Assembly: GCF_011043735.1 (NCBI RefSeq)
Contig: NZ_JAAKGV010000003.1
Location: forward strand, 186,001 to 250,000
DNA: 64,000 nt
Direction: 5' to 3'
DNA from: Methylobacterium sp. DB0501
Lineage (GTDB): Bacteria; Pseudomonadota; Alphaproteobacteria; Rhizobiales; Beijerinckiaceae
The notes beneath the pieces were generated by a model. That model did not search any database. It saw nothing but the letters and a program-made list of their open reading frames with translations, and was not told the origin of the DNA. This document shows, piece after piece, positions 19,042-27,152 of this stretch. Both the position numbers and the translations under genes were made by a program. Numbering within the stretch: the first letter of the stretch is position 1; each line of letters starts with the position of its first letter.

Positions 19042-19059
19042 TTTGACCAATCGTTCAAA
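19042..19059. promoter_or_regulatory. RutR-like operator upstream of the NCS1 transporter
   Basis: TTTGACCAATCGTTCAAA is a near-palindrome whose left half is identical to the RutR half-site TTGACCA (E. coli consensus TTGACCA-NN-TGGTCAA). A second ATCGTTCAAA lies 20 bp upstream (19029-19038). The site is 86 bp before the transporter start, and a RutR-like gene lies just beyond that transporter. Confidence 0.55.
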
Positions 19060-19144
19060 ACCGGCATGCTGCTTGCGACGCCATGGCAGGGCCGACCCGA
19101 TCGGCCTCACGCGCGCGTCCAATCGACAGCGGAGGAGACGACCC

Positions 19145-20641
19145 ATGGCGACCATCCCGACGGCGGCTCCGAATGGGGCCGGTGCGGCGGATCACGGCGA
19201 CGTCATCATCAAGCCGGCTTACGACGAGAATCTCGTCAACCCGGATCTGGCGCCCCTGCGCAAGCAGACATGGGGCGCCTACAACATCTTCGCCTTCTGG
19301 ATGTCGGACGTGCACAGCGTCGGCGGCTACGTCACCGCCGGCAGCCTGTTCTCCCTCGGCCTCGTCAGCTGGCAGGTGCTGCTGGCCCTGCTGATCGGCA
19401 TCGTGATCGTGCAGGTCTTCTGCAACCTCGTCGCCAAGCCGAGCCAGGTCTCGGGCACGCCCTATCCGGTGATCTGCCGCGCCTCGTTCGGCGTGAAGGG
19501 GGCGAACATCCCGGCGATCATCCGCGGGCTGATCGCGGTGGCGTGGTACGGCATCCAGACCTACCTGGCGTCGAGCGCCCTGATGATCGTGGCGCTGCGG
19601 TTCTTCCCCGACCTCGCGCCTTACGCGGACGTCACGAGGCACGGCTTCGTCGGCCTCTCGACCCTCGGCTGGGCCCCGTTCATGCTGCTCTGGGTGCTCC
19701 AGGCGCTGGTGTTCTGGCGCGGAATGGAGGCGATCCGGGTCTTCATCGACTGGGCCGGCCCCGCGGTCTACGTCGTGATGATCGCGCTCGCCGTCTACCT
19801 CGTCGCCCGGGCCGGCCTCGACAACGTCAGACTCACCCTCGGCGAGGTGAGGTATACCGGCTGGGCCGCCGTTCCGGTGATGATCAACGCCATCGCCCTC
19901 GTCGTATCCTACTTCTCGGGCCCGATGCTGAACTTCGGCGACTTTTCGCGGTACGGCCAGTCCTTCGCGGCGGTCAAGCGCGGCAACTTCTGGGGCCTGC
20001 CGGTCAACTTCCTCGGCTTCTCGATCCTGACCGTCGTCACCACCTCCTGCACCCTGCCGGTCTTCGGCCACCTGATCACCGATCCGGTCGAGACGGTGAG
20101 CCGGATCGACAGCACCTTCGCGGTGGTGCTCGGCGCCTTCACCTTCATGACGGCGACCGTCGGCATCAACATCGTGGCGAACTTCGTCTCGCCGGCCTTC
20201 GACTTCTCGAACGTCGCCCCGAAGACGATCAGCTGGCGGATGGGCGGGATGATCGCGGCCGTGGGCTCGATCTTCATCACGCCGTGGAACCTCTACAACA
20301 ATCCGGCGGTGATTCACTACACGCTCGACGTGCTCGGCGCGTTCATCGGCCCGCTCTTCGGCATCCTGATCGCCGATTTCTACGCGGTGAAGAAACAGAA
20401 AGTGATCGTCGACGACCTCTACGTGATGGGGCCAGCCGGCGCCTACTGGTACGAGAACGGCTACAACGTGGCGGCGGTGACGGCAGTGGTGCCCTCGGCG
20501 CTGGTACCGGTGCTCTGCGCGGTGGTGCCGGGTCTGGAGGGGTTGGCCAACTTCACCTGGTTCATCGGCTGCGGGCTCGGTTACGTCACCTACAGCCTGC
20601 TGATGAAGCGCCAGCCCAGGCTGGTGACGCAGTCGGTGTGA
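19145..20641 (+). CDS. NCS1 family nucleobase:cation symporter
   Basis: A 498-residue transporter with about 12 membrane helices. The soluble N-terminus ends with the family-typical NPDLAPLRKQTWGAYNIFAF, then FWMSDVHSVGGYVTAGSLFS in TM1 and SGTPYPVICRASFGVKGANI in TM2-3. NCS1 carriers move cytosine, uracil, allantoin, hydantoins or thiamin-related compounds with H+ or Na+. The adjacent RutR-like regulator and the operator-like palindrome point to a pyrimidine such as uracil, but the substrate is inference. ATG at 19145 follows GGAGGAG. Confidence 0.92.
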   Translation: MATIPTAAPNGAGAADHGDVIIKPAYDENLVNPDLAPLRKQTWGAYNIFAFWMSDVHSVGGYVTAGSLFSLGLVSWQVLLALLIGIVIVQVFCNLVAKPSQVSGTPYPVICRASFGVKGANIPAIIRGLIAVAWYGIQTYLASSALMIVALRFFPDLAPYADVTRHGFVGLSTLGWAPFMLLWVLQALVFWRGMEAIRVFIDWAGPAVYVVMIALAVYLVARAGLDNVRLTLGEVRYTGWAAVPVMINAIALVVSYFSGPMLNFGDFSRYGQSFAAVKRGNFWGLPVNFLGFSILTVVTTSCTLPVFGHLITDPVETVSRIDSTFAVVLGAFTFMTATVGINIVANFVSPAFDFSNVAPKTISWRMGGMIAAVGSIFITPWNLYNNPAVIHYTLDVLGAFIGPLFGILIADFYAVKKQKVIVDDLYVMGPAGAYWYENGYNVAAVTAVVPSALVPVLCAVVPGLEGLANFTWFIGCGLGYVTYSLLMKRQPRLVTQSV

Positions 20642-20651
20642 CGCTTGGCCG

Positions 20652-21320
20652 TCAGGCCTCGGCGTTCAAGCCGAGGCCGCCGAAGACGAGTTGCACGATC
20701 GTCGCCTTGGCGGCATCGTAATCCGCCTCCTCAAGCTGGCGCTTCTGCTTCATGATCGCCATCTGGCCGGAGAAATCGGCATAGGCCTGGGTCATCGCCC
20801 AGATGCAGAAGAACAGGTCGGCCGGGCTGATCGGATTGATCCGCCCGAGGGCCGCCCACTCGCTCACCCGCTCGCATTTCTCGATCAGGAGCGGCGTCGA
20901 GACCTTGTCGATGAACTCGCCGATGAACGGCGCGCCGCTGATGATCTCCATCGCGTAGATCTTCGACAGGAACGGGTGGTCGCGCGAGAAATCGACCTTC
21001 CTGTGAATGTAGCCGCGCAGCAGCGTCGCGAGATCGGACTCCATGTCGAGCGCCGCGAGGTCGCGCGCCCATTGCTTCATCGCGCGCTCCAGGATGGCGC
21101 AGTAGAGGTCTTCCTTGTCGTTGAAGTAGTAATAGATATGCGCCTTGGCGATGCCCGCCTTCTTGGCGATCAGCGCCGTGGTGGCGCCGCGCAGGCCGAA
21201 ATGCCCGAAGATGAACTCGGCCGCATCGAGAATCTTGTCCTCGGCATTGGGAACCGGCAGCGACTTGCGGGCCCGGTCCGAGGGGCGCCGGATCTGGACG
21301 TCGTTCTTCTCAGGGGGCAT
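20652..21320 (-). CDS. TetR family regulator, RutR-like
   Basis: A 222-residue repressor. The N-terminal HTH (EDKILDAAEFIFGHFGLRGA, TALIAKKAGIAKAHIYYYFN) is typical of TetR; the C-terminal ligand domain with KVDFSRDHPFLSKIYAMEII, GRINPISPADLFFCIWAMTQ and AYADF matches the RutR/YcdC class, which senses uracil or thymine. It is convergent with the NCS1 gene (10 bp between stops), so it would act on the operator at 19042 from the far side of its target gene. Confidence 0.88.
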   Translation of the reverse strand: MPPEKNDVQIRRPSDRARKSLPVPNAEDKILDAAEFIFGHFGLRGATTALIAKKAGIAKAHIYYYFNDKEDLYCAILERAMKQWARDLAALDMESDLATLLRGYIHRKVDFSRDHPFLSKIYAMEIISGAPFIGEFIDKVSTPLLIEKCERVSEWAALGRINPISPADLFFCIWAMTQAYADFSGQMAIMKQKRQLEEADYDAAKATIVQLVFGGLGLNAEA

Positions 21321-21395
21321 GGCGTCCGGGGCCGATCCTCCGCAAGGCTGGAGCGGTGGTAGCAGGCCGGCGCGGCCGCGGCGAGGCCGATGGGG

Positions 21396-21695
21396 TCAGG
21401 ATCGCGACAGGTAATCCACCAGCGTCATCGTGAACAGGATGCCGACCCAGAAGAAGCCGATGCCGGCGAACAGCTTCACCAGCGGCGGCTCGTGGCGGAC
21501 CTCCATCGAGAACAGCAGGATCGTCACCACCATGGCGCTCGCCACCAGAAGCTCGACGATCCACACATGCGGGAAGGGGAGGGTGGCGCCCAGAGCCACG
21601 TTGATCCCGAGCATCGCCAGGAGCGCGCCGGCCGTCAGGACGGGCTCGCGCATGTGCCGCCAGAGGATGCGGCGCTCGTCGTCGGTGCCGAACAC
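21396..21695 (-). CDS. Cytochrome c oxidase subunit IV (prokaryotic, caa3 type)
   Basis: A 99-residue protein with three hydrophobic helices (LTAGALLAMLGINVALGATL, VWIVELLVASAMVVTILLFS, LFAGIGFFWVGILFTMTLVD), the pattern of the small COX4_pro subunit. The start is the GTG at 21693-21695, with GGAGG ten bases upstream. Last gene of the long respiratory operon, 11 bp after subunit III. Confidence 0.82.
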   Translation of the reverse strand: MFGTDDERRILWRHMREPVLTAGALLAMLGINVALGATLPFPHVWIVELLVASAMVVTILLFSMEVRHEPPLVKLFAGIGFFWVGILFTMTLVDYLSRS

Positions 21696-21706
21696 GAGGG
21701 GGCCTC

Positions 21707-22363
21707 CTACCGGTTGAGCACGTAGAGAATCGGGAAGGCGAGGATCCAGATCAGGTCGATGAAGTGCCAGTAGAGCCCGAAGATCTCGATCCGGTTCTGG
21801 TGCGCGGCCAGGAAACCCGGCCGGCTCGCCTGCCAGGTCATCACCAGCAGGATGGTGATGCCGGTCATCAGGTGGAGGCCGTGCAGGCTGGTCGCGACGT
21901 AGTACAGGTTCACGAACAGCCGCGAGGGCGGCGAATCCTTCAGCTCGTAGGGCCGGTCGCCGAGGAACGGCATCATGTGTTCCTGGTAATCGGCGTAGTA
22001 CTCGTAGCCCTTGAGGCCGAGGAACAGCGTGCCGAGCGCGGCGGTGGCGAGCATGAACCGCACCATGCCGCGCGGCCAGCCGAGCCGCGAGAGCTGGATC
22101 GCCCCCGACATGGTCAGGCTGGAGCCGATCAGCACCACGGTATTGGTGGCGCCGATCCAGAACTTGAGGTGGCGCGCCGCCTCCTGCACCGCCTCCGGGT
22201 GGAGCAGGCGCAGGATGAGCGCGGTGAGGAACAGGCCGGCGAAGAGCAGGAGTTCGGTCAGCAGCCAGGCCCACATGCCGAGCACGGCGGCGCGCTTCTG
22301 CTGCTCCACCGTGGCGAAGTGCGAGACGAGCTTGACGCCCACAGGCGTCTCGGCGGCGCCCAT
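21707..22363 (-). CDS. ctaE: Cytochrome c oxidase subunit III
   Basis: A 218-residue, five-helix form of subunit III typical of caa3 oxidases. Landmarks are AAVLGMWAWLLTELLLFAGL with its conserved Glu, YYADYQEHMMPF, VATSLHGLHLMTGI (His-Gly-x-His) and GLYWHFIDLIWILAFPILYV at the end. It stabilises subunit I and its proton path. ATG at 22361-22363, two bases after the stop of subunit I, so translation is coupled. Confidence 0.93.
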   Translation of the reverse strand: MGAAETPVGVKLVSHFATVEQQKRAAVLGMWAWLLTELLLFAGLFLTALILRLLHPEAVQEAARHLKFWIGATNTVVLIGSSLTMSGAIQLSRLGWPRGMVRFMLATAALGTLFLGLKGYEYYADYQEHMMPFLGDRPYELKDSPPSRLFVNLYYVATSLHGLHLMTGITILLVMTWQASRPGFLAAHQNRIEIFGLYWHFIDLIWILAFPILYVLNR

Positions 22364-22365
22364 GC

Positions 22366-24042
22366 TCACGAGTGCTGCCTCCCGGTCTCCCGCGCCTGGA
22401 GCGGGTAGTCGTAGGGCACTTTCGGCGCCACCGGCTCGGTGAGGAAGTTGTGGGCCGGCGGCGGCGACGGCACGGTCCATTCGAGGCCCTTGGCGTCCCA
22501 GGGGTTGGCCGGCGCCCGCTTCCCGAACCAGATCGAATAGACGAGATAGACCATCGGGAAGATGTAGCCGACCGCCAGGATGGTCGATCCCGCCGAGGAC
22601 AGGATGTTGAGGAACTGGAATTCCGGCGGATAGACGTGGTAGCGCCGGGGCATCCCGAGATAGCCGAGGATGAATTGCGGAAAGAAGGTGACGTTGAAGC
22701 CGATGAAGATCAGGAAGGCGGAGATCCGGCCCCAGGCCTCGATATACATCCGCCCGGTGATCTTCGGCCACCAGAAATGCAGCCCGCCGAGGAAGGCCAG
22801 CACCGTGCCGCCGACCATGATGTAGTGGAAATGGGCCACGACGAAGTAGGTGGCATGGACGTGCTGGTTGATGGCGAGGGTCGCGAGGTAGAGCCCGGTG
22901 AGCCCGCCGAGGACGAACAGACCGATATAGCCCATGGCGTAGAGCATCGGCGTGTCGAGCTTGAGCGAGCCCTTGTGGATCGTCGCGGTCCAGTTATAGA
23001 CCTTGACCGCCGAGGGCACCGCCACCGCGAAGCTGAGCACCGAGAACGCTACGCTGGCGAAGTCGCTCTGACCGTTGACGAACATGTGGTGTCCCCAGAC
23101 GAAGAAGGTCACCGAGGCGAGCCCGATCGCCGCGTAGGCGACGAACTTGTAGCCGAACAGCTTCTTCTGGGCGAAGGCCGGGACGATCTCGGAGATCACG
23201 CCCATCCCCGGCAGCACCATGATGTAGACCGCCGGGTGCGAGTAGAACCAGAACAGGTGCTGGAACAGCACCGGATCGCCGCCATAGGCCGGATCGAACA
23301 CCCCGATATGGAAGGCGCGCTCGGCGATGAGCAGGATCAGCGCCACGGTGATGACCGGGGTGGCGAGCAGGAAGATCAGGCTGGTGGCGTAGTGGGTCCA
23401 GACGAAGATCGGCAGCCGGAACCAGGTCATGCCCGGCGCCCGCATGGTGTGGATCGTCACCACGAAGTTGAGGCCGGTCAGGATCGACGAGAAGCCCACG
23501 ATGGTGACGCCGATCAGCGCCGGCACCACCCAGGTGTTCGAGAAGGCGGTGGAGAGCGGCGTGTAGAAGGTCCAGCCGGTATCGACGCCGCCCAAGATCA
23601 CGCTCGCCAGCGTGAACAGCGCGCCGGTCATGAACACGTACCAGGAGGCGAGGTTCAGCTTCGGGAAGGCGAGGTCCCGCGCGCCGATCATCAGCGGGAT
23701 CAGGAAGTTGCCGAAGGTGGCGGGGATCGAGGGGATCAGGAAGAACCACACCATCACGACCCCGTGGATCGTGAACAGCTTGTTGTAGGTGTCGTTGGTG
23801 AAGACCTGCCCGTCGGGCACCACCAGCGCGAGGCGCACCAGCCCGGCCGTGACGGCGCCGATGACGAAGAAGGCGGTGATGCTGGCGAGATAGAGAAGCG
23901 CGATGCGCTTGTGGTCGGTGGTGAAGAACCACGAGCGCAGGGTGTGCTCGGCGTGGAGGTAATCCGCGTCGTGGCCGAGGCGGGAATCCGGGGTGTGAGG
24001 GTCGCGCAGGGCCGGCCCGTCGGTGATGGTGCCGCTGCTCAT
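22366..24042 (-). CDS. ctaD: Cytochrome c oxidase subunit I (A2-type heme-copper oxidase)
   Basis: A 558-residue, 12-helix catalytic subunit that reduces O2 to water and pumps protons. His93 ([10 protein letters not shown]) binds low-spin heme; His269 and Tyr273 of YSHPAVY form the cross-linked pair at CuB; GHHMF supplies the CuB His pair and [16 protein letters not shown] the heme ligands. The YSHP-A-V motif, without the Glu of A1 enzymes, marks an A2-type oxidase, as in Thermus or Rhodothermus caa3. It overlaps the 3' end of the subunit II gene by 4 nt (ATGA). Confidence 0.96.
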   Translation of the reverse strand: MSSGTITDGPALRDPHTPDSRLGHDADYLHAEHTLRSWFFTTDHKRIALLYLASITAFFVIGAVTAGLVRLALVVPDGQVFTNDTYNKLFTIHGVVMVWFFLIPSIPATFGNFLIPLMIGARDLAFPKLNLASWYVFMTGALFTLASVILGGVDTGWTFYTPLSTAFSNTWVVPALIGVTIVGFSSILTGLNFVVTIHTMRAPGMTWFRLPIFVWTHYATSLIFLLATPVITVALILLIAERAFHIGVFDPAYGGDPVLFQHLFWFYSHPAVYIMVLPGMGVISEIVPAFAQKKLFGYKFVAYAAIGLASVTFFVWGHHMFVNGQSDFASVAFSVLSFAVAVPSAVKVYNWTATIHKGSLKLDTPMLYAMGYIGLFVLGGLTGLYLATLAINQHVHATYFVVAHFHYIMVGGTVLAFLGGLHFWWPKITGRMYIEAWGRISAFLIFIGFNVTFFPQFILGYLGMPRRYHVYPPEFQFLNILSSAGSTILAVGYIFPMVYLVYSIWFGKRAPANPWDAKGLEWTVPSPPPAHNFLTEPVAPKVPYDYPLQARETGRQHS

Positions 24043-25007
24043 GGCTTGGCTTCCTGCTGCGCCGTCGCGCCTGAACTCTTCAGGTAGGCGACGAGACGGT
24101 CGAGGTCGTCGGGCGGGATCACGTTGCGGAAGGCCGGCATGACCTGCTTGTAGTCAGCGGCGAGCTTCTGCCGGTTCGGATTGAGAATCTTGTCGCGCAG
24201 GTACGTCTCGTCGGCCGTCACGGTGCGGCCGTCGGCGAGCTTGACCTCGCTGCCGTAGAGGCCGGCGAGCGAGGGCGCCCGCACCTTCGCGCCGGGATCG
24301 TGGCAGGCGCCGCAGCCGTAGGATTCGTAGACGACGCGGCCGGCCCCGGCCTGGCCGCCCTGCTGCGCGCCGGAATTCTGCAACCAGGCGGCGTAATCGG
24401 CCTGGGTCATCAGGGTGAGCGTCCCGTCCATCTTCGAATGGTCGGTGCCGCAATATTCCGAGCAGTAGAGCCGGTAGGTGCCGGTGCGGTCGGCCTTGAA
24501 CCACATCTCGGTGTAGCGGTCGGGCAGGGTCGCCATCTGCATCCGGAATACTGGGAAGTACAAGTTATGGATCACGTCCTGGCTGATCATCCGGATCTTG
24601 ATCGGCTGGCCGATCGGCAGGTGCAGGTCGTTGATCTCGGACTGGCCGGTCGGGTGCTGGAACTTCCACATCCATTGCCGGCCGATCGCCTCGACCACCA
24701 TGGCGTCGCCCGGCACCTGCTTCGAGATGAAGAACAACCGGGCGCCCCAGACGAAGAAGATCAGGGTGAGCAGGAACGGGATCAGCATCCAGCTGATCTC
24801 GATCAGCACGCTGCGGACGTTGCCGTGGCTGCGGTCGGCTTCCTCGCCCTGGCGGTAGCGGATCGCGAACCATGTGATGGCGACGAAGACCGGCACCGTC
24901 AGCAGCAGGGTCAGGACCGTGAAGGCGAGGATCAGCCAGTCGGTCTCGACCGCGGTGCTGGACGCGGCCGGCGGCCAGAGCTGGAGCGCGAGGTCGGTCG
25001 GGTTCAT
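24039..25007 (-). CDS. ctaC: Cytochrome c oxidase subunit II fused to cytochrome c (caa3 type)
   Basis: A 322-residue protein with two N-terminal membrane helices (about 23-50 and 66-95), a periplasmic CuA domain (His147, Cys182, Glu184, Cys186, His190, Met193 in [13 protein letters not shown]) and a C-terminal monoheme cytochrome c (CGACH at 232-236, axial Met290 in KQVMPAF). The fused cytochrome lets the oxidase take electrons directly from the ActE/ActA hemes encoded upstream in the same operon. No signal peptide cleavage site is obvious. Confidence 0.96.
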   Translation of the reverse strand: MNPTDLALQLWPPAASSTAVETDWLILAFTVLTLLLTVPVFVAITWFAIRYRQGEEADRSHGNVRSVLIEISWMLIPFLLTLIFFVWGARLFFISKQVPGDAMVVEAIGRQWMWKFQHPTGQSEINDLHLPIGQPIKIRMISQDVIHNLYFPVFRMQMATLPDRYTEMWFKADRTGTYRLYCSEYCGTDHSKMDGTLTLMTQADYAAWLQNSGAQQGGQAGAGRVVYESYGCGACHDPGAKVRAPSLAGLYGSEVKLADGRTVTADETYLRDKILNPNRQKLAADYKQVMPAFRNVIPPDDLDRLVAYLKSSGATAQQEAKP

Positions 25008-25516
25008 CGAACGGGGGCTCCGGCGGCCGCCGGTGCGGGCTCGGGGGATGGATCGAGGGATTTGCCGGCGATCAGGCGCATCGCGCGCTCGACCGGGATC
25101 CGGGCGCGCCCGTCGGGCAGGGGAGCGTAGGTGGTGGTCTGGACCCGCTCCCGCGCCTCCTGGCGGGCGAGGTCCTCGTAGGGCGCGCCCTGGAGGTTGG
25201 GTGGCGGCGGCTGCACCTTCGCGGTCTGCTGCGGGGTGAGGGGCGGGGTGTCGGCGCTGTGCCAGGCGCCGAACAGGTGCATCATCAGCCCCACCGCCGC
25301 GATGGCGGCGGCGACGGAGGCCGCGAGGCCCGCGACCACGTAGGCCGTGCGGCGGACGTCGACATCCTCCTCCTCGAACCCTCCCGGGTTGTGCGGGCCG
25401 TCGTCCTGCGGCGCCGGCGGGGCGGGGCGCCGGAAGCCGGAGAGCCGCAGCAGGCCCGCCGCCGCGAGGGCGGGGAGCAGCGAGAGCGGGCCGCCGGGCT
25501 TTGGGGTGTCGCTCAC
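25004..25516 (-). CDS. Membrane-anchored protein of unknown function inside the ACIII-caa3 operon
   Basis: A 170-residue protein that starts at a GTG overlapping the stop of actF (GTGA) and overlaps subunit II by 4 nt. It has a Pro-rich cytoplasmic N-terminus with an acidic FEEEDVDVRR patch, one strong membrane helix (about 58-82, AYVVAGLAASVAAAIAAVGL) and a periplasmic tail with LQGAPYEDLARQEARERVQT, PVERAMRLIAGKSL and a Pro/Ala end. No cofactor motif is present. The tail resembles small proteins placed between alternative complex III and oxidase genes in related operons, so an assembly or bridging role is likely but unproven. Confidence 0.75.
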   Translation of the reverse strand: MSDTPKPGGPLSLLPALAAAGLLRLSGFRRPAPPAPQDDGPHNPGGFEEEDVDVRRTAYVVAGLAASVAAAIAAVGLMMHLFGAWHSADTPPLTPQQTAKVQPPPPNLQGAPYEDLARQEARERVQTTTYAPLPDGRARIPVERAMRLIAGKSLDPSPEPAPAAAGAPVR

Positions 25517-26571
25517 GAGACGCGTCCCCGCAGGCGGCGATCCACCGGGCCGTAGAGGCCGCCGGCGACGCCCACCACGCCGATCACCGCGAGAGCGTCG
25601 GCCCAGGTGAAGCGGAAGGCGCCGCGGAAGCCCGGCGTGACGAGCCAGAACATCTCGGCCGCATGGAGCAGGAGGATCAGGAGGGCGATGCCGGCGAGGA
25701 GCGCCGGCCGGCCGGCATTGCGGCGCGGCACCAGGACGAGGGCGGCGAGCACCATCACGCCGACGCCGAGCCAGACGCCGAGGCGGCCCAGCGCCCCGTC
25801 GCGGGCGAGGTACCAGCGCGCCTCCTCGGGGAGGTTGGCCGACCACACGGTGAGGTACTGCGCGGTGTGGACGAAGCCCCAGATCGCCAGCAGCACCAGG
25901 ATCGGGTCGGCGAAGGACGCGGCGGTGCGCTGGTCGCGGCCGGGCCGGCCGGAGGAATCGCGCGCCGCGATCAGCGCCGCCGCCGAGACGGCGAGGCCGG
26001 CCTGGATCGTCATGACGAGGAGGCCGATGGCGGTCGAGGCGAGGCCGGGATCGGCCGACTGCACCCAATCCTCCGCCGCCAGGGTGCCGGTGATCGCGTA
26101 GAGGATCAGGCCCAGGACGGCGCGCCCCCGGCGCTTGCCCGCCGCCGGGCTGCCGGGCTCCGCCGCGGGCTGCCGGAAGGTGTCGGCGAGCCAGAGCCAG
26201 ACGGCCAGATAGGCGAGGCTGCGCAGGATGAAGAAGGCGGGGGTGAACCACGCGGCGGCGAAGGCGGTGCGCGGAGGAGCGCCCCGGTCCCACGGATAGA
26301 GGCCGTCGAGGCTGAGCAGCACCGGCAGCAGCAGCAGGCCGGCGATCGGCAGGAGGCCGAGCAGGCGGCGCAGGGAGGCCGCCATCGGGCCCGCGGAGAA
26401 GCCGGCGAGTTCGAGCCCCATCAGCAGCGGCAGGGCGCCGGCCGGCAGGGCGACCAGCACCAGCCAGGCGGCGAGGTAGGACGGCATCACCGGGCTGCCG
26501 GATGCCCCGGCGAGCGCGCACGCCGCCAGCGCCGCCACGCCGAGGACCAGGGAGATCGGGCGGCGGCTCAT
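25513..26571 (-). CDS. actF: Alternative complex III subunit ActF (membrane quinol-binding family)
   Basis: A 352-residue protein with about ten hydrophobic helices and no cofactor motif. Position in the operon (after actE, before the oxidase) and the pattern of an NrfD-like half (LGLILYAITGTLAAEDWVQS, FVHTAQYLTVWSANLPEEAR, LHAAEMFWLVTPGF) fit ActF, the shorter homologue of ActC. Primary similarity is weak to the eye. It overlaps the genes on both sides by 4 nt. Confidence 0.75.
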   Translation of the reverse strand: MSRRPISLVLGVAALAACALAGASGSPVMPSYLAAWLVLVALPAGALPLLMGLELAGFSAGPMAASLRRLLGLLPIAGLLLLPVLLSLDGLYPWDRGAPPRTAFAAAWFTPAFFILRSLAYLAVWLWLADTFRQPAAEPGSPAAGKRRGRAVLGLILYAITGTLAAEDWVQSADPGLASTAIGLLVMTIQAGLAVSAAALIAARDSSGRPGRDQRTAASFADPILVLLAIWGFVHTAQYLTVWSANLPEEARWYLARDGALGRLGVWLGVGVMVLAALVLVPRRNAGRPALLAGIALLILLLHAAEMFWLVTPGFRGAFRFTWADALAVIGVVGVAGGLYGPVDRRLRGRVS

Positions 26572-27152
26572 CTCTCGGCTCCCTGAGCGGCGGTGGTCGC
26601 GTCTGCGCGGCCGGCGGCGGCCGCGACCTCGGCCTGGTCCTCCGCCGGCAGGCTCGCCAGCGTCGCACCCTGGCTCAGCTGGAGCGCGCGGACATACGCG
26701 ACGATGGCCCAGCGGTCGGCCGGCGGCACCTGGGCGCCGTAGGAGAGCATGTTGCCCTTCCCGTTGCCGATCACATCGTAGAGATGGCGGGCCGGCGCGG
26801 CGCGCAGCCGGGCCTCGTCGAGGGCGGGCGGGCGCGGATAGCCGCGCTGCACGATCAGGCCGTCGCCGAGCCCGGCGGCGCCGTGGCAGGGCGTGCAGAA
26901 CACCTCGTAGCGCTCCTGGCCCCGCGCCAGCAGGGCCGGGGTGGCGGAGGCCGGCTGCGGCACCGGCCGGTCCGGGGCAGCGCGGGCGACGGTGCCGGGG
27001 GCGGGCAGGCGCATCGTCTGGTTCTGCGGGAAGAACGGGTTGCTGTCCCAGGTCCTGGACTTGGGCTGGCTCACCATGTTGGCCTGGTCGCAGGCCGCCA
27101 GCGAGAGGGTGAGCGAGACGCCGAGCGGGACGAGGCGGGCGAGGCGCGTCAC
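26568..27152 (-). CDS. actE: Alternative complex III cytochrome c subunit ActE (lipoprotein)
   Basis: A 194-residue monoheme cytochrome. The N-terminal signal VPLGVSLTLSLAAC ends in a lipobox (LAAC), so it is lipid-anchored on the periplasmic side. The heme site is VFCTPCHGAAGLGDG (CxxCH), with an axial Met likely in KGNMLSYGAQVPPADRWAIV. It passes electrons from ActA/ActB hemes to the fused cytochrome of oxidase subunit II. Start is GTG at 27150-27152, overlapping the ActC-ActD stop as GTGA. Confidence 0.9.
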   Translation of the reverse strand: MTRLARLVPLGVSLTLSLAACDQANMVSQPKSRTWDSNPFFPQNQTMRLPAPGTVARAAPDRPVPQPASATPALLARGQERYEVFCTPCHGAAGLGDGLIVQRGYPRPPALDEARLRAAPARHLYDVIGNGKGNMLSYGAQVPPADRWAIVAYVRALQLSQGATLASLPAEDQAEVAAAAGRADATTAAQGAER

